A program made the translations under genes and the position numbers. A stretch of DNA of 64,000 bases, from contig CASFII010000006.1 in the NCBI GenBank assembly GCA_949294735.1, positions 527,068-591,067 on the forward strand. The letters are read 5' to 3'. The first letter of the stretch is position 1. Every line of letters begins with the position of its first letter. This stretch comes from an uncultured Coriobacteriaceae bacterium. Its GTDB lineage: Bacteria; Actinomycetota; Coriobacteriia; Coriobacteriales; Eggerthellaceae. Shown one piece after another: positions 44,766 to 53,427 of this stretch. The notes under the pieces were generated by a model. The model was given only the letters and a program-made list of their open reading frames with translations, made no database searches and was not told the DNA's origin.

Positions 44766-44810
44766 CTAACTTATGCCCTGATACAAAAGCCCACTTTAGA
44801 AAGACTGAAT

Positions 44811-46103
44811 TTAGCAGCCGGGAGATCCGAGCATGATGTCGATGATTTCATCGTTGGTGGAACGCATTCCTTCGCGCCCTACCCTGCAAACGCTTTGAAT
44901 GGTGCTTTCGACACCCTGCTTCACAATGCCTTCACCTGCGTAGAACTGCTGACCAGACTTGTACATATTGTGACCCAAAATGCCCGCGTTCACCGCGAAA
45001 GCAATCTTGGCAGCACAGGAAGGCTTCGCCCCGTCACAAATAATACCTGCCGTAATGGACAGCGCGTTGACCAGGGTATGCACCGCGTCGTCGTAGCCAC
45101 CACCTTCCAGATAGGCTATGCCCGCACCCGCTGCTGCACCAGCACAAACCGCACCACAAAATGCTGAAAGGCGCCCGATGCCCGTTTTTAAATGCGCGGT
45201 AATAAGCGCCGAAAGCACCAGTGCGCGGTAAAGCTTTTCTTCGGAAGCGCCCAGTTCACGGGCGTATTCAATAATAGGAACCGAAGAAGCAATGCCCTGA
45301 TTGCCGCTGCCAGAATTGATGACTACGGGCAGTTCGCAGCCACTCATGCGAGCGTCCGAAGCGGCGGCAGCCATAGCACACGCGCGTACTTTGATGTCCG
45401 TGCCATAGGTGTTCAACATGACGCTCCCTATGTTGGCGCCCCATGAATTCTGGATGCCTTCCTCAGCGATGTGATAGTTGTAGTCAATTTGACGGGCAAA
45501 GAGGTCATGCACGTCTGCTAAATCCACCGTGTTTGCAAAATCCCAGATGTCTTCCACACTGAGCAGCGAACGGTCAGTAAGACCAACGTAGGTGTCGCCT
45601 TCGTGATCAAGCGGAACATCCAAAAGCACATCCCCGTTGCATTCCTCGTGCACAATATTCGTATGGTATTCCGCAATACGAACCGACGCAGTATGCGTAG
45701 CAGCTTCCGCATACACCACCAGGTCGAAGTCCAGGCCGCTTTCACTGCGCGTGATATCAATAGGTGTGTCATGCAAATACACGGCAATGTTTTGGATTTC
45801 CTCTTCGCCCACCTGCGAAATAACTTCCAGCAAATTGCTTGCCTGACCTGCAATAACGCCAGCTGCGACTGCCGCTTCAATACCCTTTAATCCGCCCGTG
45901 TGCGGCACTACCACACTTTTGGCGTTTTTGATAATGCTGCCACTGGCTTCCACCTTCAAGCGTTCAGGCACTTCGCCCAGCAACTCGCGTGCCCGCGCTG
46001 CTGCCAATGCAATGGCGATGGGCTCGGTGCACCCCATGGCCACCATGAGCTCTTCTTCCAAGATGGACACATATGCGGCGTATTTTTCGTCGGTCTTTTT
46101 CAT
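44811..46103 (-). CDS. L-cysteine desulfidase / UPF0597 family protein (CyuA-like)
   Basis: 430 residues. Serine-dehydratase-alpha-like protein of the UPF0597 (YhaM/CyuA) family, which breaks cysteine to pyruvate, H2S and ammonia via a 4Fe-4S cluster. Motifs MGCTEPIAIALAAA, SGSIIKNAKSVVVPHTGGLKG, GSGNQGIASSVP, and the C-terminal cysteines in [35 protein letters not shown]. Just downstream of the threonine aldolase-like gene on the same strand, so the two likely act in amino-acid catabolism. Confidence 0.85.
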   Translation of the reverse strand: MKKTDEKYAAYVSILEEELMVAMGCTEPIAIALAAARARELLGEVPERLKVEASGSIIKNAKSVVVPHTGGLKGIEAAVAAGVIAGQASNLLEVISQVGEEEIQNIAVYLHDTPIDITRSESGLDFDLVVYAEAATHTASVRIAEYHTNIVHEECNGDVLLDVPLDHEGDTYVGLTDRSLLSVEDIWDFANTVDLADVHDLFARQIDYNYHIAEEGIQNSWGANIGSVMLNTYGTDIKVRACAMAAAASDARMSGCELPVVINSGSGNQGIASSVPIIEYARELGASEEKLYRALVLSALITAHLKTGIGRLSAFCGAVCAGAAAGAGIAYLEGGGYDDAVHTLVNALSITAGIICDGAKPSCAAKIAFAVNAGILGHNMYKSGQQFYAGEGIVKQGVESTIQSVCRVGREGMRSTNDEIIDIMLGSPGC

Positions 46104-46125
46104 AAGGGCCTTCCTGGTTTCGAAA

Positions 46126-47325
46126 TTACAGCATACCCGCCTTTGCCAGCAGCTGAATGTCGGCGATAAGTTCGTCTACTTCTTCGTCTTTTGTTGCCCA
46201 GCTGGTGCAAAAACGCGCAATGCCATGCGCTTCATCCACGGTTCCTTCGTTTTCAAAGGTGTACTTTTTGCTCAGTTCCTGGAGCACACGCTTATGCAGC
46301 ACTACAAATTGCTGATTGGTAGGGCTTTCAATATAGAACGGCACGCCCGCTTCACGGAACGCTTTACGAAGGCGCATGGCCTGTTCGTCCGCGCGCCGCG
46401 TAATTTCGAAGTAGAGATTGTTTTCAAACAGCGTGGCGAACTGCAAGCCCAAAAGCCAGCCTTTTGCCAGCATGCCGCCGTTTTGTTTGATGTTGTTACG
46501 GAAATAGAATTCGCCGAACAAATCAAGGTTGGTCAGCACCACGGCTTCGCCAAACAGAGCGCCGCATTTGGTGCCACCAATGGTGAACACATCGCACAGG
46601 CGCGCAAAATCTGCCAGCGTAAGGTCGGCTTCCACTGAGCCCAGACCATACCCCATGCGGGCACCATCAACAAACAGATAAAGACCGTAGTCTTTGCAAA
46701 CCTGCGCAATAGCTTCCAATTCCGCCCGCGAATACAGCGTGCCGAATTCGGTGGAATACGACAGGTAGACCATTTTGGGCTGGGTGATGTGTTCGGGCAC
46801 GTCGCTGAGCTCATACGACACCGCCAAACCCTCAATTTGTTGGGCGGTAATTTTGCCATCAACCGCCGGCAGCGTTTCAATTTTATGGCCAATGTGTTCC
46901 ACCGCACCTGTTTCATGCGCATGAATGTGACCCGTATCAGCACTAATAACACTTTCCCACGGACGCAACGCCGCAGAAATTACCGTGAAGTTTGCCTGTG
47001 TGCCGCCCGTTACAAAGTGAACCTGAGCCTTGGGTGCCTGCGCTGCTTCGCGAATTAGTTCTTGAGCGCGGTCGCACCACAAATCCGTTCCGTAGCCAGG
47101 GAAACTTTCATCGTTGGTGCGCAGAAGGGCTTCCAAGATGCTTGGATGGGCGCCGTGGTTGTAGTCGTTGTTGAAGCGAATGAGTTCTTCTGCGGGAACT
47201 TTGGTTAAAACTGAAGGGGTGTTTTGGGATGTTTGGGATGTTTGGGTTGTTTCGGCTGCTTGGGGTGTTTCGGTCGTCTGCGTCATCGTCTGAGTGTTTT
47301 GCGTAGATTCGGTCGTTTGAGTCAT
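46126..47325 (-). CDS. Low-specificity threonine aldolase-like PLP enzyme with Thr/Gln leader
   Basis: 399 residues. Fold-type I PLP enzyme of the beta-eliminating lyase/threonine aldolase family, splitting L-(allo)threonine to glycine and acetaldehyde. F-N-N-D-Y-N-H-G-A-H-P entry motif, GGTQAN, Asp-containing FVDGARMGYGL and the PLP Lys in TIGGTKCGALF. The first ~42 residues are a Thr/Gln/Ser/Glu low-complexity leader; the RBS AGGAAAGG sits just before it, so it is translated. No internal ATG near the domain start. Confidence 0.88.
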   Translation of the reverse strand: MTQTTESTQNTQTMTQTTETPQAAETTQTSQTSQNTPSVLTKVPAEELIRFNNDYNHGAHPSILEALLRTNDESFPGYGTDLWCDRAQELIREAAQAPKAQVHFVTGGTQANFTVISAALRPWESVISADTGHIHAHETGAVEHIGHKIETLPAVDGKITAQQIEGLAVSYELSDVPEHITQPKMVYLSYSTEFGTLYSRAELEAIAQVCKDYGLYLFVDGARMGYGLGSVEADLTLADFARLCDVFTIGGTKCGALFGEAVVLTNLDLFGEFYFRNNIKQNGGMLAKGWLLGLQFATLFENNLYFEITRRADEQAMRLRKAFREAGVPFYIESPTNQQFVVLHKRVLQELSKKYTFENEGTVDEAHGIARFCTSWATKDEEVDELIADIQLLAKAGML

Positions 47326-47431
47326 GTTTTACCTTTCCTCAATTTGATTTACTTATCTTAGCTTATGTGGGCAGCTCATGCGGTAAACTGATGGGTGTTC
47401 GTAATTTCTCTTTGGAGCAAAAGGAGCAAAG

Positions 47432-49075
47432 GTGGCTAGTGCATTAAGTGACCAGAAGGTTATTGTTGTTGACTTTGGTGCCCAGTATGGGCAGCTGATT
47501 GCTCGCCGCGTGCGCGATTTGCACGTGTATTCCGAAATTGTGCCGTGCGACATAACGGCTGACGAAGTGCGCGCCATGGCACCTTCCGCCATCATTTTGT
47601 CAGGCGGCCCGGCAAGCGTGTATGCCGAAGATGCTCCTTCTATTGACGCTGGCATTTTTGACCTGGGTATTCCTGTGCTGGGCTTTTGCTACGGCCAGCA
47701 AATTATGGCTGTTACTTTGGGCGGTTCGGTTGGTCACACCGAAAAAGGTGAATATGGCCCTGCCCCACTGACACGTAGTGAAGGGGTGGCATCTGAGCTG
47801 TATGGCGAAACGCCGGCTGAACAGACGGTATGGATGAGCCATCGTGACGCAGTGAACCAGATTCCTGAAGGCTTCGTAATTACCGCTACTACCGACACCT
47901 GCCCTGTAGCTTCCATGGAAAACGCCGAGCGCAAGCTGTACGCCACGCAGTTCCATCCAGAAGTGCGCCATACGCCGTATGGCAACCAGCTGCTTTCGAA
48001 CTTCCTGTTCAACATTTGCGGCTTAAAGGCCGACTGGACTATGGACTCCATCATTGAGGATTCCGTGGCCGCCATCCAAGCCCAAGTGGGCGAAGACCGC
48101 GTGATTTTGGGCCTTTCAGGCGGCGTGGACTCTTCCGTTGTTGCTGCGCTGTGCGCTAAAGCTATTGGCAAACAGCTGACCTGCGTGTTTGTAAACCACG
48201 GCCTGCTTCGTAAAAATGAGCCTGAAGAGGTTGAAGAAGTGTTCACGAAGCAGTTCGACGTTGACTTTGTGCATGTTCATGCTGAAGAGCGCTACGCTGA
48301 ACTGTTGGCGGGCGTAGTTGAGCCTGAACAAAAGCGCAAGATTATTGGCACGCAGTTCTGGAATGAATTCTTTGCTGTGGCGCAGGAGCTGGCTGAGGGC
48401 GGCCGCCCCGTGAAGTTCCTTGCTCAGGGCACCATTTATCCTGACATTATTGAAAGCGGCGCGCGCAAGACGGGCGGCAAGGCTTCTACCATTAAGAGCC
48501 ACCACAACCTGATTCCGTTCCCCGAAGGCGTGCACTTTGATTTGATTGAGCCTTTGGACCACTTCTTTAAGGATGAGGTGCGGGCGCTGGGAACGGCGCT
48601 GGGTTTGCCCGACCACATTGTGCACCGCCAGCCGTTCCCTGGTCCTGGTTTGGCTATTCGTATCATTGGCGACGTAACGCCCGAAAAGTTGGAAATTCTT
48701 AAGAATGCCGATGCTATTGTCCGCGAAGAGCTGGATGCCTACAACGCGGCACTGTATGAACAGACGGGCGAACGCAATGGCGAACTGGTGCGTGCTGAAG
48801 CGGGCGGTCCCGAAGTGGAACGTTCTGTGTGGCAGTACTTCGCGGTGTTGCCTGATATCAAGAGCGTGGGTGTTATGGGCGATGAACGCACGTATGCGCG
48901 CCCGGTGATTTTGCGTGCGGTTGAGTCGAGCGACGCTATGACCGCCGACTGGGCGAAGCTGCCTTACGAAGTGCTTGCTCGCATTTCTAGCCGCATTGTT
49001 GCCGAGGTTCCAGGCGTCAACCGCGTGGTGTATGACATTACATCCAAACCCCCCGCGACGATAGAGTGGGAATAA
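47432..49075 (+). CDS. guaA: GMP synthase (glutamine-hydrolysing)
   Basis: 547 residues from GTG 47432 with AAGGAG upstream. Converts XMP to GMP. Class I amidotransferase domain: GFCYGQQIM with the catalytic Cys, HPEV; ATP pyrophosphatase domain: GLSGGVDSSV; C-terminal dimerisation domain ending K-P-P-A-T-I-E-W-E. The 3' end (49055-49075) is nearly duplicated at 51688-51708. guaA 3' ends are known integration sites for genomic islands. Confidence 0.96.
   Translation: MASALSDQKVIVVDFGAQYGQLIARRVRDLHVYSEIVPCDITADEVRAMAPSAIILSGGPASVYAEDAPSIDAGIFDLGIPVLGFCYGQQIMAVTLGGSVGHTEKGEYGPAPLTRSEGVASELYGETPAEQTVWMSHRDAVNQIPEGFVITATTDTCPVASMENAERKLYATQFHPEVRHTPYGNQLLSNFLFNICGLKADWTMDSIIEDSVAAIQAQVGEDRVILGLSGGVDSSVVAALCAKAIGKQLTCVFVNHGLLRKNEPEEVEEVFTKQFDVDFVHVHAEERYAELLAGVVEPEQKRKIIGTQFWNEFFAVAQELAEGGRPVKFLAQGTIYPDIIESGARKTGGKASTIKSHHNLIPFPEGVHFDLIEPLDHFFKDEVRALGTALGLPDHIVHRQPFPGPGLAIRIIGDVTPEKLEILKNADAIVREELDAYNAALYEQTGERNGELVRAEAGGPEVERSVWQYFAVLPDIKSVGVMGDERTYARPVILRAVESSDAMTADWAKLPYEVLARISSRIVAEVPGVNRVVYDITSKPPATIEWE
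49055..49075 (+). other. Candidate attL at guaA 3' end
   Basis: Last 21 nt of guaA, encoding A-T-I-E-W-E-stop. Matches 51688-51708 at 19 of 21 positions. Confidence 0.55.
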
Positions 49076-49149
49076 ATGGTGATACGTTTTCGTATCTGTT
49101 TTTCGAAAGAGAAAAAACAGCTTTTGGGTCAAAGCTGGGTCACGGCGTA

Positions 49150-49175
49150 AAAAAGCCTCTGACGAGGCCTTTTTC
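49150..49175 (+). terminator. guaA terminator
   Basis: AAAAAGCCTC-TGAC-GAGGCCTTTTT. Confidence 0.75.
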
Positions 49176-49272
49176 TCCATGTTCGATTCTCCTACGCCCC
49201 GAACGAGTCCCTCCAGGCGACGCATCGAGAGCGCCCTCTCGAATCCTCGCCTGTTCGACGCCCATATAAAAA

Positions 49273-49300
49273 CCGCCCCGCAGGATTGCCTGCAGGGCGG
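49273..49300 (-). terminator. Terminator of LRR surface-protein gene
   Basis: CCGCCCCGCAGG / CCTGCAGGGCGG stem with T-run on the minus strand. Confidence 0.8.
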
Positions 49301-49330
49301 AATAAGACTCATAAAGCGCTTTTGCGAAAC

Positions 49331-51316
49331 CTAGATGCGAGACCTTCTCAGAGCGAACACCCCTGTTGCGATAGAGACGACGGCAAGGATAGAAAGCACT
49401 GTTATCGGCAGCATGGAGTCGTCGCCGGTCTTGGCGAGCGATTCCTTGTCGCCGTCGTTGTCGGCTTTGCTGTCGACCGCTTCGCCCTCAGCTGCAAGAA
49501 CAGTGAACTCGGTCTCGGCGGTGCCAGTATCGGAGACGATCGCCAGCATATGCTTGCCTACAGACAGGGTTTCTAAGTAGGAGGGCTTCAGGGTGACGAC
49601 AGTGCTGCCCTCCTTTACCGTGTAGTTGGAGGAGTCCACGTCGTTTCCGTCCACCTGCACCTTCTGGAAGTCAGCGAAGGCAGCGTTGGAAGTGAAGGAC
49701 AGTCCGTCCTCGCTACCCTTTTGCCACTTTCCATTCGCGCCTTCAATGATCATTGCCTTGAAGGCGGGGTCGACCTCACTGCAGACGGTGCATCTGCCGC
49801 TTTCGTAGCTGTGACCGATGGCTTTGAGCATGGTGTCTTCAGCGGTGATTTCGTTCGAACCGTTCTCATCGCTGAAATACTTGCCGCAGGCATCACAGGT
49901 CCAATATTCAACATTGCCGGGCTCGGTGCAGGTGGCAGGAGTCGCCTCGGTCTTGGTGAGCGTATGTTTCAAAGTGAGATTACTTGGCTTCACTTCGTCA
50001 ATCACATAGCCATCGCCCATAGCGCCGTCGGAAATGGCGAGAGAAGCAGTGATGTCGGTGCCGTCTTTGTCTTCTACGGAAACGATTGCAACATGGACTT
50101 TGCCGTCTTCGGATGCCTCAGCGTTTTTCAACACTTTATAGCACCATACATGTACGCCCTGTGACACATTTAAAAACGAACCGGTGCCTAAGCTCAAGTC
50201 TTCCCTTACATAGACATTGGTTAAGTTAACGCATCCATAAAACGCATTATCCCCGATAGAGGTGACGCTCTCGGGGATGGCGACCTCGGTCAAGCTGGAG
50301 CAATAGGTAAATGCGTAATCCCCGATGGAGATGACGTCCTCGGGGATGGTAATCTCTTTCAATCTGAAGCAATAGGCAAATGCGCCTTCCCCGATAGAGG
50401 TGACGCCCTCGGGGATGGTGATCTGGGTCAAGCTTGAGCAATTATTAAACGCGCGTTCACCAATAGAGGTGACGCCCTCGGGAATGGCGATCTGGGTCAA
50501 GCTTGAGCACCCATTAAATGCAAAATCCCCGATAGAGGTGACGCCCTCGGGAATGGCGATCTGGGTCAAGCTTGAGCACCCACTAAATGCATAATCCCCG
50601 ATAGAGGTGACGCCCTCGGGAATGGCGATCTGGGTCAAGCTTGAGCACCCACTAAATGCATAATCCCCGATAGAGGTGACGCCTTCGGGGATGGTGATCT
50701 GGGTCAAGCTTGAGCAAGCATTAAACGCGCCACCACCAATAGAGGTGACGCTCTCGGGGATGGCGACCTCCGTCAGGCTGGAGCACCCTCTAAACGCCAC
50801 ATCCCCGATAGAGGTGACGCCCTCGGGAATGGCGATCTGGGTCAAGCCATAGCAATAAGAAAACGCGCCATCACCAATAGAGGTGACGCCCTCGGGGATG
50901 GTGATCTGGGTCAAGCTTGAGCACTCACTAAATACATAATCCCCGATAGAGGTGACGCCCTCGGGAATGGTGATCTGGGTCAAGCTTGAGCACCCACGAA
51001 ATGCATGATTCCCGATAGAGGTGACGCCCTCGGGAATGGTGATCTCGGTCAAGTCTGTGCACCAGCTAAATGCATGATCCCCGATAGAGGTGACCTTGTA
51101 TTTCTGGTCACCGACTTCTATCGTTCCAGGGATTTCAACATCACCAGAAATGCCAGAGTCGGCGTGCGTCACCATCGCCTCATCAGTTTCCGTATCGTGT
51201 TGATAGGTTATGTTGCCTATCGTGGTTTCGCCCGTATCCGCAAAACATGGCGTGGCTGCGACGAAAGGCAAAGCAAATGCCAGGATGCAGAGTAGGCTTA
51301 AAAATCTTTTCTTCAT
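49331..51316 (-). CDS. BspA-like LRR_5 cell-surface protein with LAxTG anchor
   Basis: 661 residues. Signal peptide (KKRFLSLLCILAFALPFVAATPCFA), then 13 LRR_5-type repeats of 23 residues on the plan IPEGVTSIGDYAFSGCSSLT, then a region with cysteines and a C-terminal L-A-K-T-G-D, hydrophobic helix and R-R-S-R-I: a class E-type sortase signal. BspA-like proteins mediate adhesion in gut and oral bacteria. Two adjacent 69-bp units (50530-50598, 50599-50667) are identical, so repeat number is probably variable. Located directly after the guaA att site. GAGGAG before ATG. Confidence 0.88.
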   Translation of the reverse strand: MKKRFLSLLCILAFALPFVAATPCFADTGETTIGNITYQHDTETDEAMVTHADSGISGDVEIPGTIEVGDQKYKVTSIGDHAFSWCTDLTEITIPEGVTSIGNHAFRGCSSLTQITIPEGVTSIGDYVFSECSSLTQITIPEGVTSIGDGAFSYCYGLTQIAIPEGVTSIGDVAFRGCSSLTEVAIPESVTSIGGGAFNACSSLTQITIPEGVTSIGDYAFSGCSSLTQIAIPEGVTSIGDYAFSGCSSLTQIAIPEGVTSIGDFAFNGCSSLTQIAIPEGVTSIGERAFNNCSSLTQITIPEGVTSIGEGAFAYCFRLKEITIPEDVISIGDYAFTYCSSLTEVAIPESVTSIGDNAFYGCVNLTNVYVREDLSLGTGSFLNVSQGVHVWCYKVLKNAEASEDGKVHVAIVSVEDKDGTDITASLAISDGAMGDGYVIDEVKPSNLTLKHTLTKTEATPATCTEPGNVEYWTCDACGKYFSDENGSNEITAEDTMLKAIGHSYESGRCTVCSEVDPAFKAMIIEGANGKWQKGSEDGLSFTSNAAFADFQKVQVDGNDVDSSNYTVKEGSTVVTLKPSYLETLSVGKHMLAIVSDTGTAETEFTVLAAEGEAVDSKADNDGDKESLAKTGDDSMLPITVLSILAVVSIATGVFALRRSRI

Positions 51317-51358
51317 GACGGGTCTCCTCGTCTTATGAATAATCTATTGTTTTTATTA

Positions 51359-51397
51359 TCCCATAAAAAGAATGTTTTTCCCATAAAAAGAATGTTT
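51359..51397. repeat. 19-bp tandem duplication
   Basis: TCCCATAAAAAGAATGTTT at 51359-51377 and 51379-51397, upstream of the LRR gene. Confidence 0.7.
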
Positions 51398-51687
51398 CCG
51401 CCTTCCGCTCTTGACAAAAGTCAGGGAGAAAGCCTCCGAGGGCGCATGGTTTGCATCCCCCGATTGCCGTATCAGAGACGGCGTGCGCGCCCGTTGAAAA
51501 CCACCTGTGACCACTCCCCTTCGTAAATATGGGAGTAGTCGCCAGGGAATAGTCGCAAACCAGATGAAACGGAAGCAAAAACCTCATTTTGTAATCACCC
51601 CGCCCGATTACAAAATGATTCGCTCTACAAGGAACTTCCTGAAAGAGGAGCAACAAGATGACACGATATAGCATGTATTTTAAATTT

Positions 51688-51708
51688 GCGATGATTGAGT
51701 GGGAATAA
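51688..51708 (+). other. Candidate attR: copy of guaA 3' end
   Basis: Encodes A-M-I-E-W-E-stop; 19/21 identical to 49055-49075. It begins an island boundary or is the scar of an earlier insertion. Confidence 0.6.
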
Positions 51709-52146
51709 GAACAGTGCGTTAACGTATTAGTATTTGGAGCGTCCTGGGGTTTATCAGGGTGCTCTATTTTTATGCATTTTTCAGGGATAATACGCAAACC
51801 GCCGGGAATGGCGGATATGGCAAATTGGTTGCTTTGCTTGAAAATCGGCTTCTGAAGTGCGATTTTACGTCCTCAATTTCGTGCCACCGCAGGTCATTTA
51901 TTCAACTAATACATATACGCTCTGTTCAGGCGCTGAGCTAAACATATCTGGACTAGCGACTTAAACGAACAATAATCTTTCCGTCGACCTTCTTCAACGA
52001 TACTCATTCAATACTCAGCCCATTGCGCAATTATCCACAGAAGCCAACCACCTGCTAAAACACACACTTTCCGCCTAATGCGTCTGCTTTCAAATCACCC
52101 AACCTAACTCCCGAAAGTATAATAAGCGTGTACGAAAGGAGGTAGC

Positions 52147-53427
52147 ATGAGCACAACAATCTATCTTCATCAACCTTTTACCGGGCAGCTCGGTGGCAAG
52201 ATATCTGAAATTTGCGAAGGAACAGAATACACGTCCCTCACCATGGCCGTTGCTTTTGCTAAGGTCAGTGGTGTGCTCAGACTAAAAAAATCCCTTGAGG
52301 CCTTCATTCGAAACGGTGGAGCGATTGACGCAATCGTCGGTATCGACCTTGGAGGAACCTCATACGAAGCCCTCGTTGCACTATTCGAAATATGCTCGAA
52401 TCTTTATGTTGCTCACGTCGACTCAACCCAAACATTCCATCCAAAAATATACGCCTTCAAAAACGAAGACGCCCTCCTTGCTATTGTCGGCTCCAACAAC
52501 CTCACAGGAGGGGGTCTCTGGACCAATATGGAGAGTTGCTCAATTACCGACCTGCGCAAAAACAATGCCGAAGACGTCATTGCGATAAGTCAAATAGACG
52601 AGTACTTCTATTCAATTGCGTCGGGAGAACAACCTATAGCCAAAAGAGTGTCCTCGCAAGACTTTCTTGACGCACTTTTGCAAGCTGGACTGATAGAACG
52701 CGAGATGACCACTAAAATCAAAAGGGCGAAAGAAAGAAAAGAGAAGAAGGGTTCTCAGGCCACCCAAAGTTCCCTGCAATATTTTTTTGAGAAATCAGTG
52801 CCAGCAACGCTACCGAAGCTCCAACCGACGGCAAGCGATAGACCCACAGAGTCCATAGCAGTTGACGCTTTTATGGAAATGTATGGCGACGGCAAAACGG
52901 ATATCACCGTGCTCACCCCAGAAAAGCATGCTGATTACCAAACGCTCTGGTTTGAAACCAGAAGACTTACTGGCGGCTCTCGAAACATTCTCGACCTTTC
53001 GATGCGAGCAAGAATAGAGAAGGGCAACCCAAGAGGAACAGAATACGATCTCGGCGAAACAAACGCTATGGGTGGTGGTGTTATGTTCTTCGGCGTAAAC
53101 CCAGAAAGCACGGAAAGCTTAGACGTAACAATCAATTACAACGGTGTTGACTACATGGGAAACACGGTGAAATTTCCCAAGGGAGATCGAGCAAACGGAA
53201 CCTGGCGTTTGCAGATAAAAGGCGTAAGCAAAGCGGGTCAAAAGATTACTGACGCCTTTGAGCGAGGGTACCTAGTTCAAAAGATTTTAGTATTTGAGCG
53301 CATCCAGCCAGACTATTTCACTATGACCGTCTTCCCCGATTCAGATTTGCAGGACTTCCAAGACGCCTCAGAAATTGTTGCAAGGAACGGGGTTTCAACC
53401 CAAGCGAAGCTGTTTGGCCTTCTCTAA
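52147..53427 (+). CDS. PLD-family restriction endonuclease (NgoFVII/BfiI-like)
   Basis: 426 residues. Residues 1-190 form a phospholipase D-type nuclease core: H-P-K (His98, F-H-P-K-I-Y-A-F) and G-S-N-N-L-T-G-G-G-L (about 115-124), i.e. one HxK...N motif per chain, which dimerises to make the active site. A lysine-rich linker leads to a C-terminal domain (WFETRRLTGGSRNILDLSMRA) matching the B3-like recognition domain of BfiI/NgoFVII. Metal-independent type IIS-like cutter. Strong AAAGGAGG before ATG. Convergent with, and overlapping by 4 nt, the adenine methyltransferase gene. Confidence 0.8.
   Translation: MSTTIYLHQPFTGQLGGKISEICEGTEYTSLTMAVAFAKVSGVLRLKKSLEAFIRNGGAIDAIVGIDLGGTSYEALVALFEICSNLYVAHVDSTQTFHPKIYAFKNEDALLAIVGSNNLTGGGLWTNMESCSITDLRKNNAEDVIAISQIDEYFYSIASGEQPIAKRVSSQDFLDALLQAGLIEREMTTKIKRAKERKEKKGSQATQSSLQYFFEKSVPATLPKLQPTASDRPTESIAVDAFMEMYGDGKTDITVLTPEKHADYQTLWFETRRLTGGSRNILDLSMRARIEKGNPRGTEYDLGETNAMGGGVMFFGVNPESTESLDVTINYNGVDYMGNTVKFPKGDRANGTWRLQIKGVSKAGQKITDAFERGYLVQKILVFERIQPDYFTMTVFPDSDLQDFQDASEIVARNGVSTQAKLFGLL

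Larger units (their letters stand above)
51317..52146. other. Non-coding gap with hairpin and att-like remnant
   Basis: 830 nt without a convincing gene. Contains the 19-bp duplication, a hairpin at 51584-51618 (TCATTTTGTAATC / GATTACAAAATGA), and a 16-codon ORF at 51658-51708 with a good RBS that ends in the guaA-like A-M-I-E-W-E-stop. A 154-residue frame at 51333-51797 crosses the hairpin and att copy and looks spurious. The last ~400 nt hold the promoter of the PLD nuclease gene, not localised. Confidence 0.6.

Noticed and set aside
48116..49312. Long minus-strand frame opposite guaA
   Set aside because: Antisense shadow of a clear guaA; composition is His/Arg/Asn-rich and no RBS.
49900..51100. 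Regular 69-bp DNA repeats resembling a CRISPR array
   Set aside because: They encode the 23-residue LRR unit in frame and have no spacers.
51333..51797. 154-codon minus-strand frame after the LRR gene
   Set aside because: Spans a hairpin, tandem duplication and att copy; no RBS or domain.
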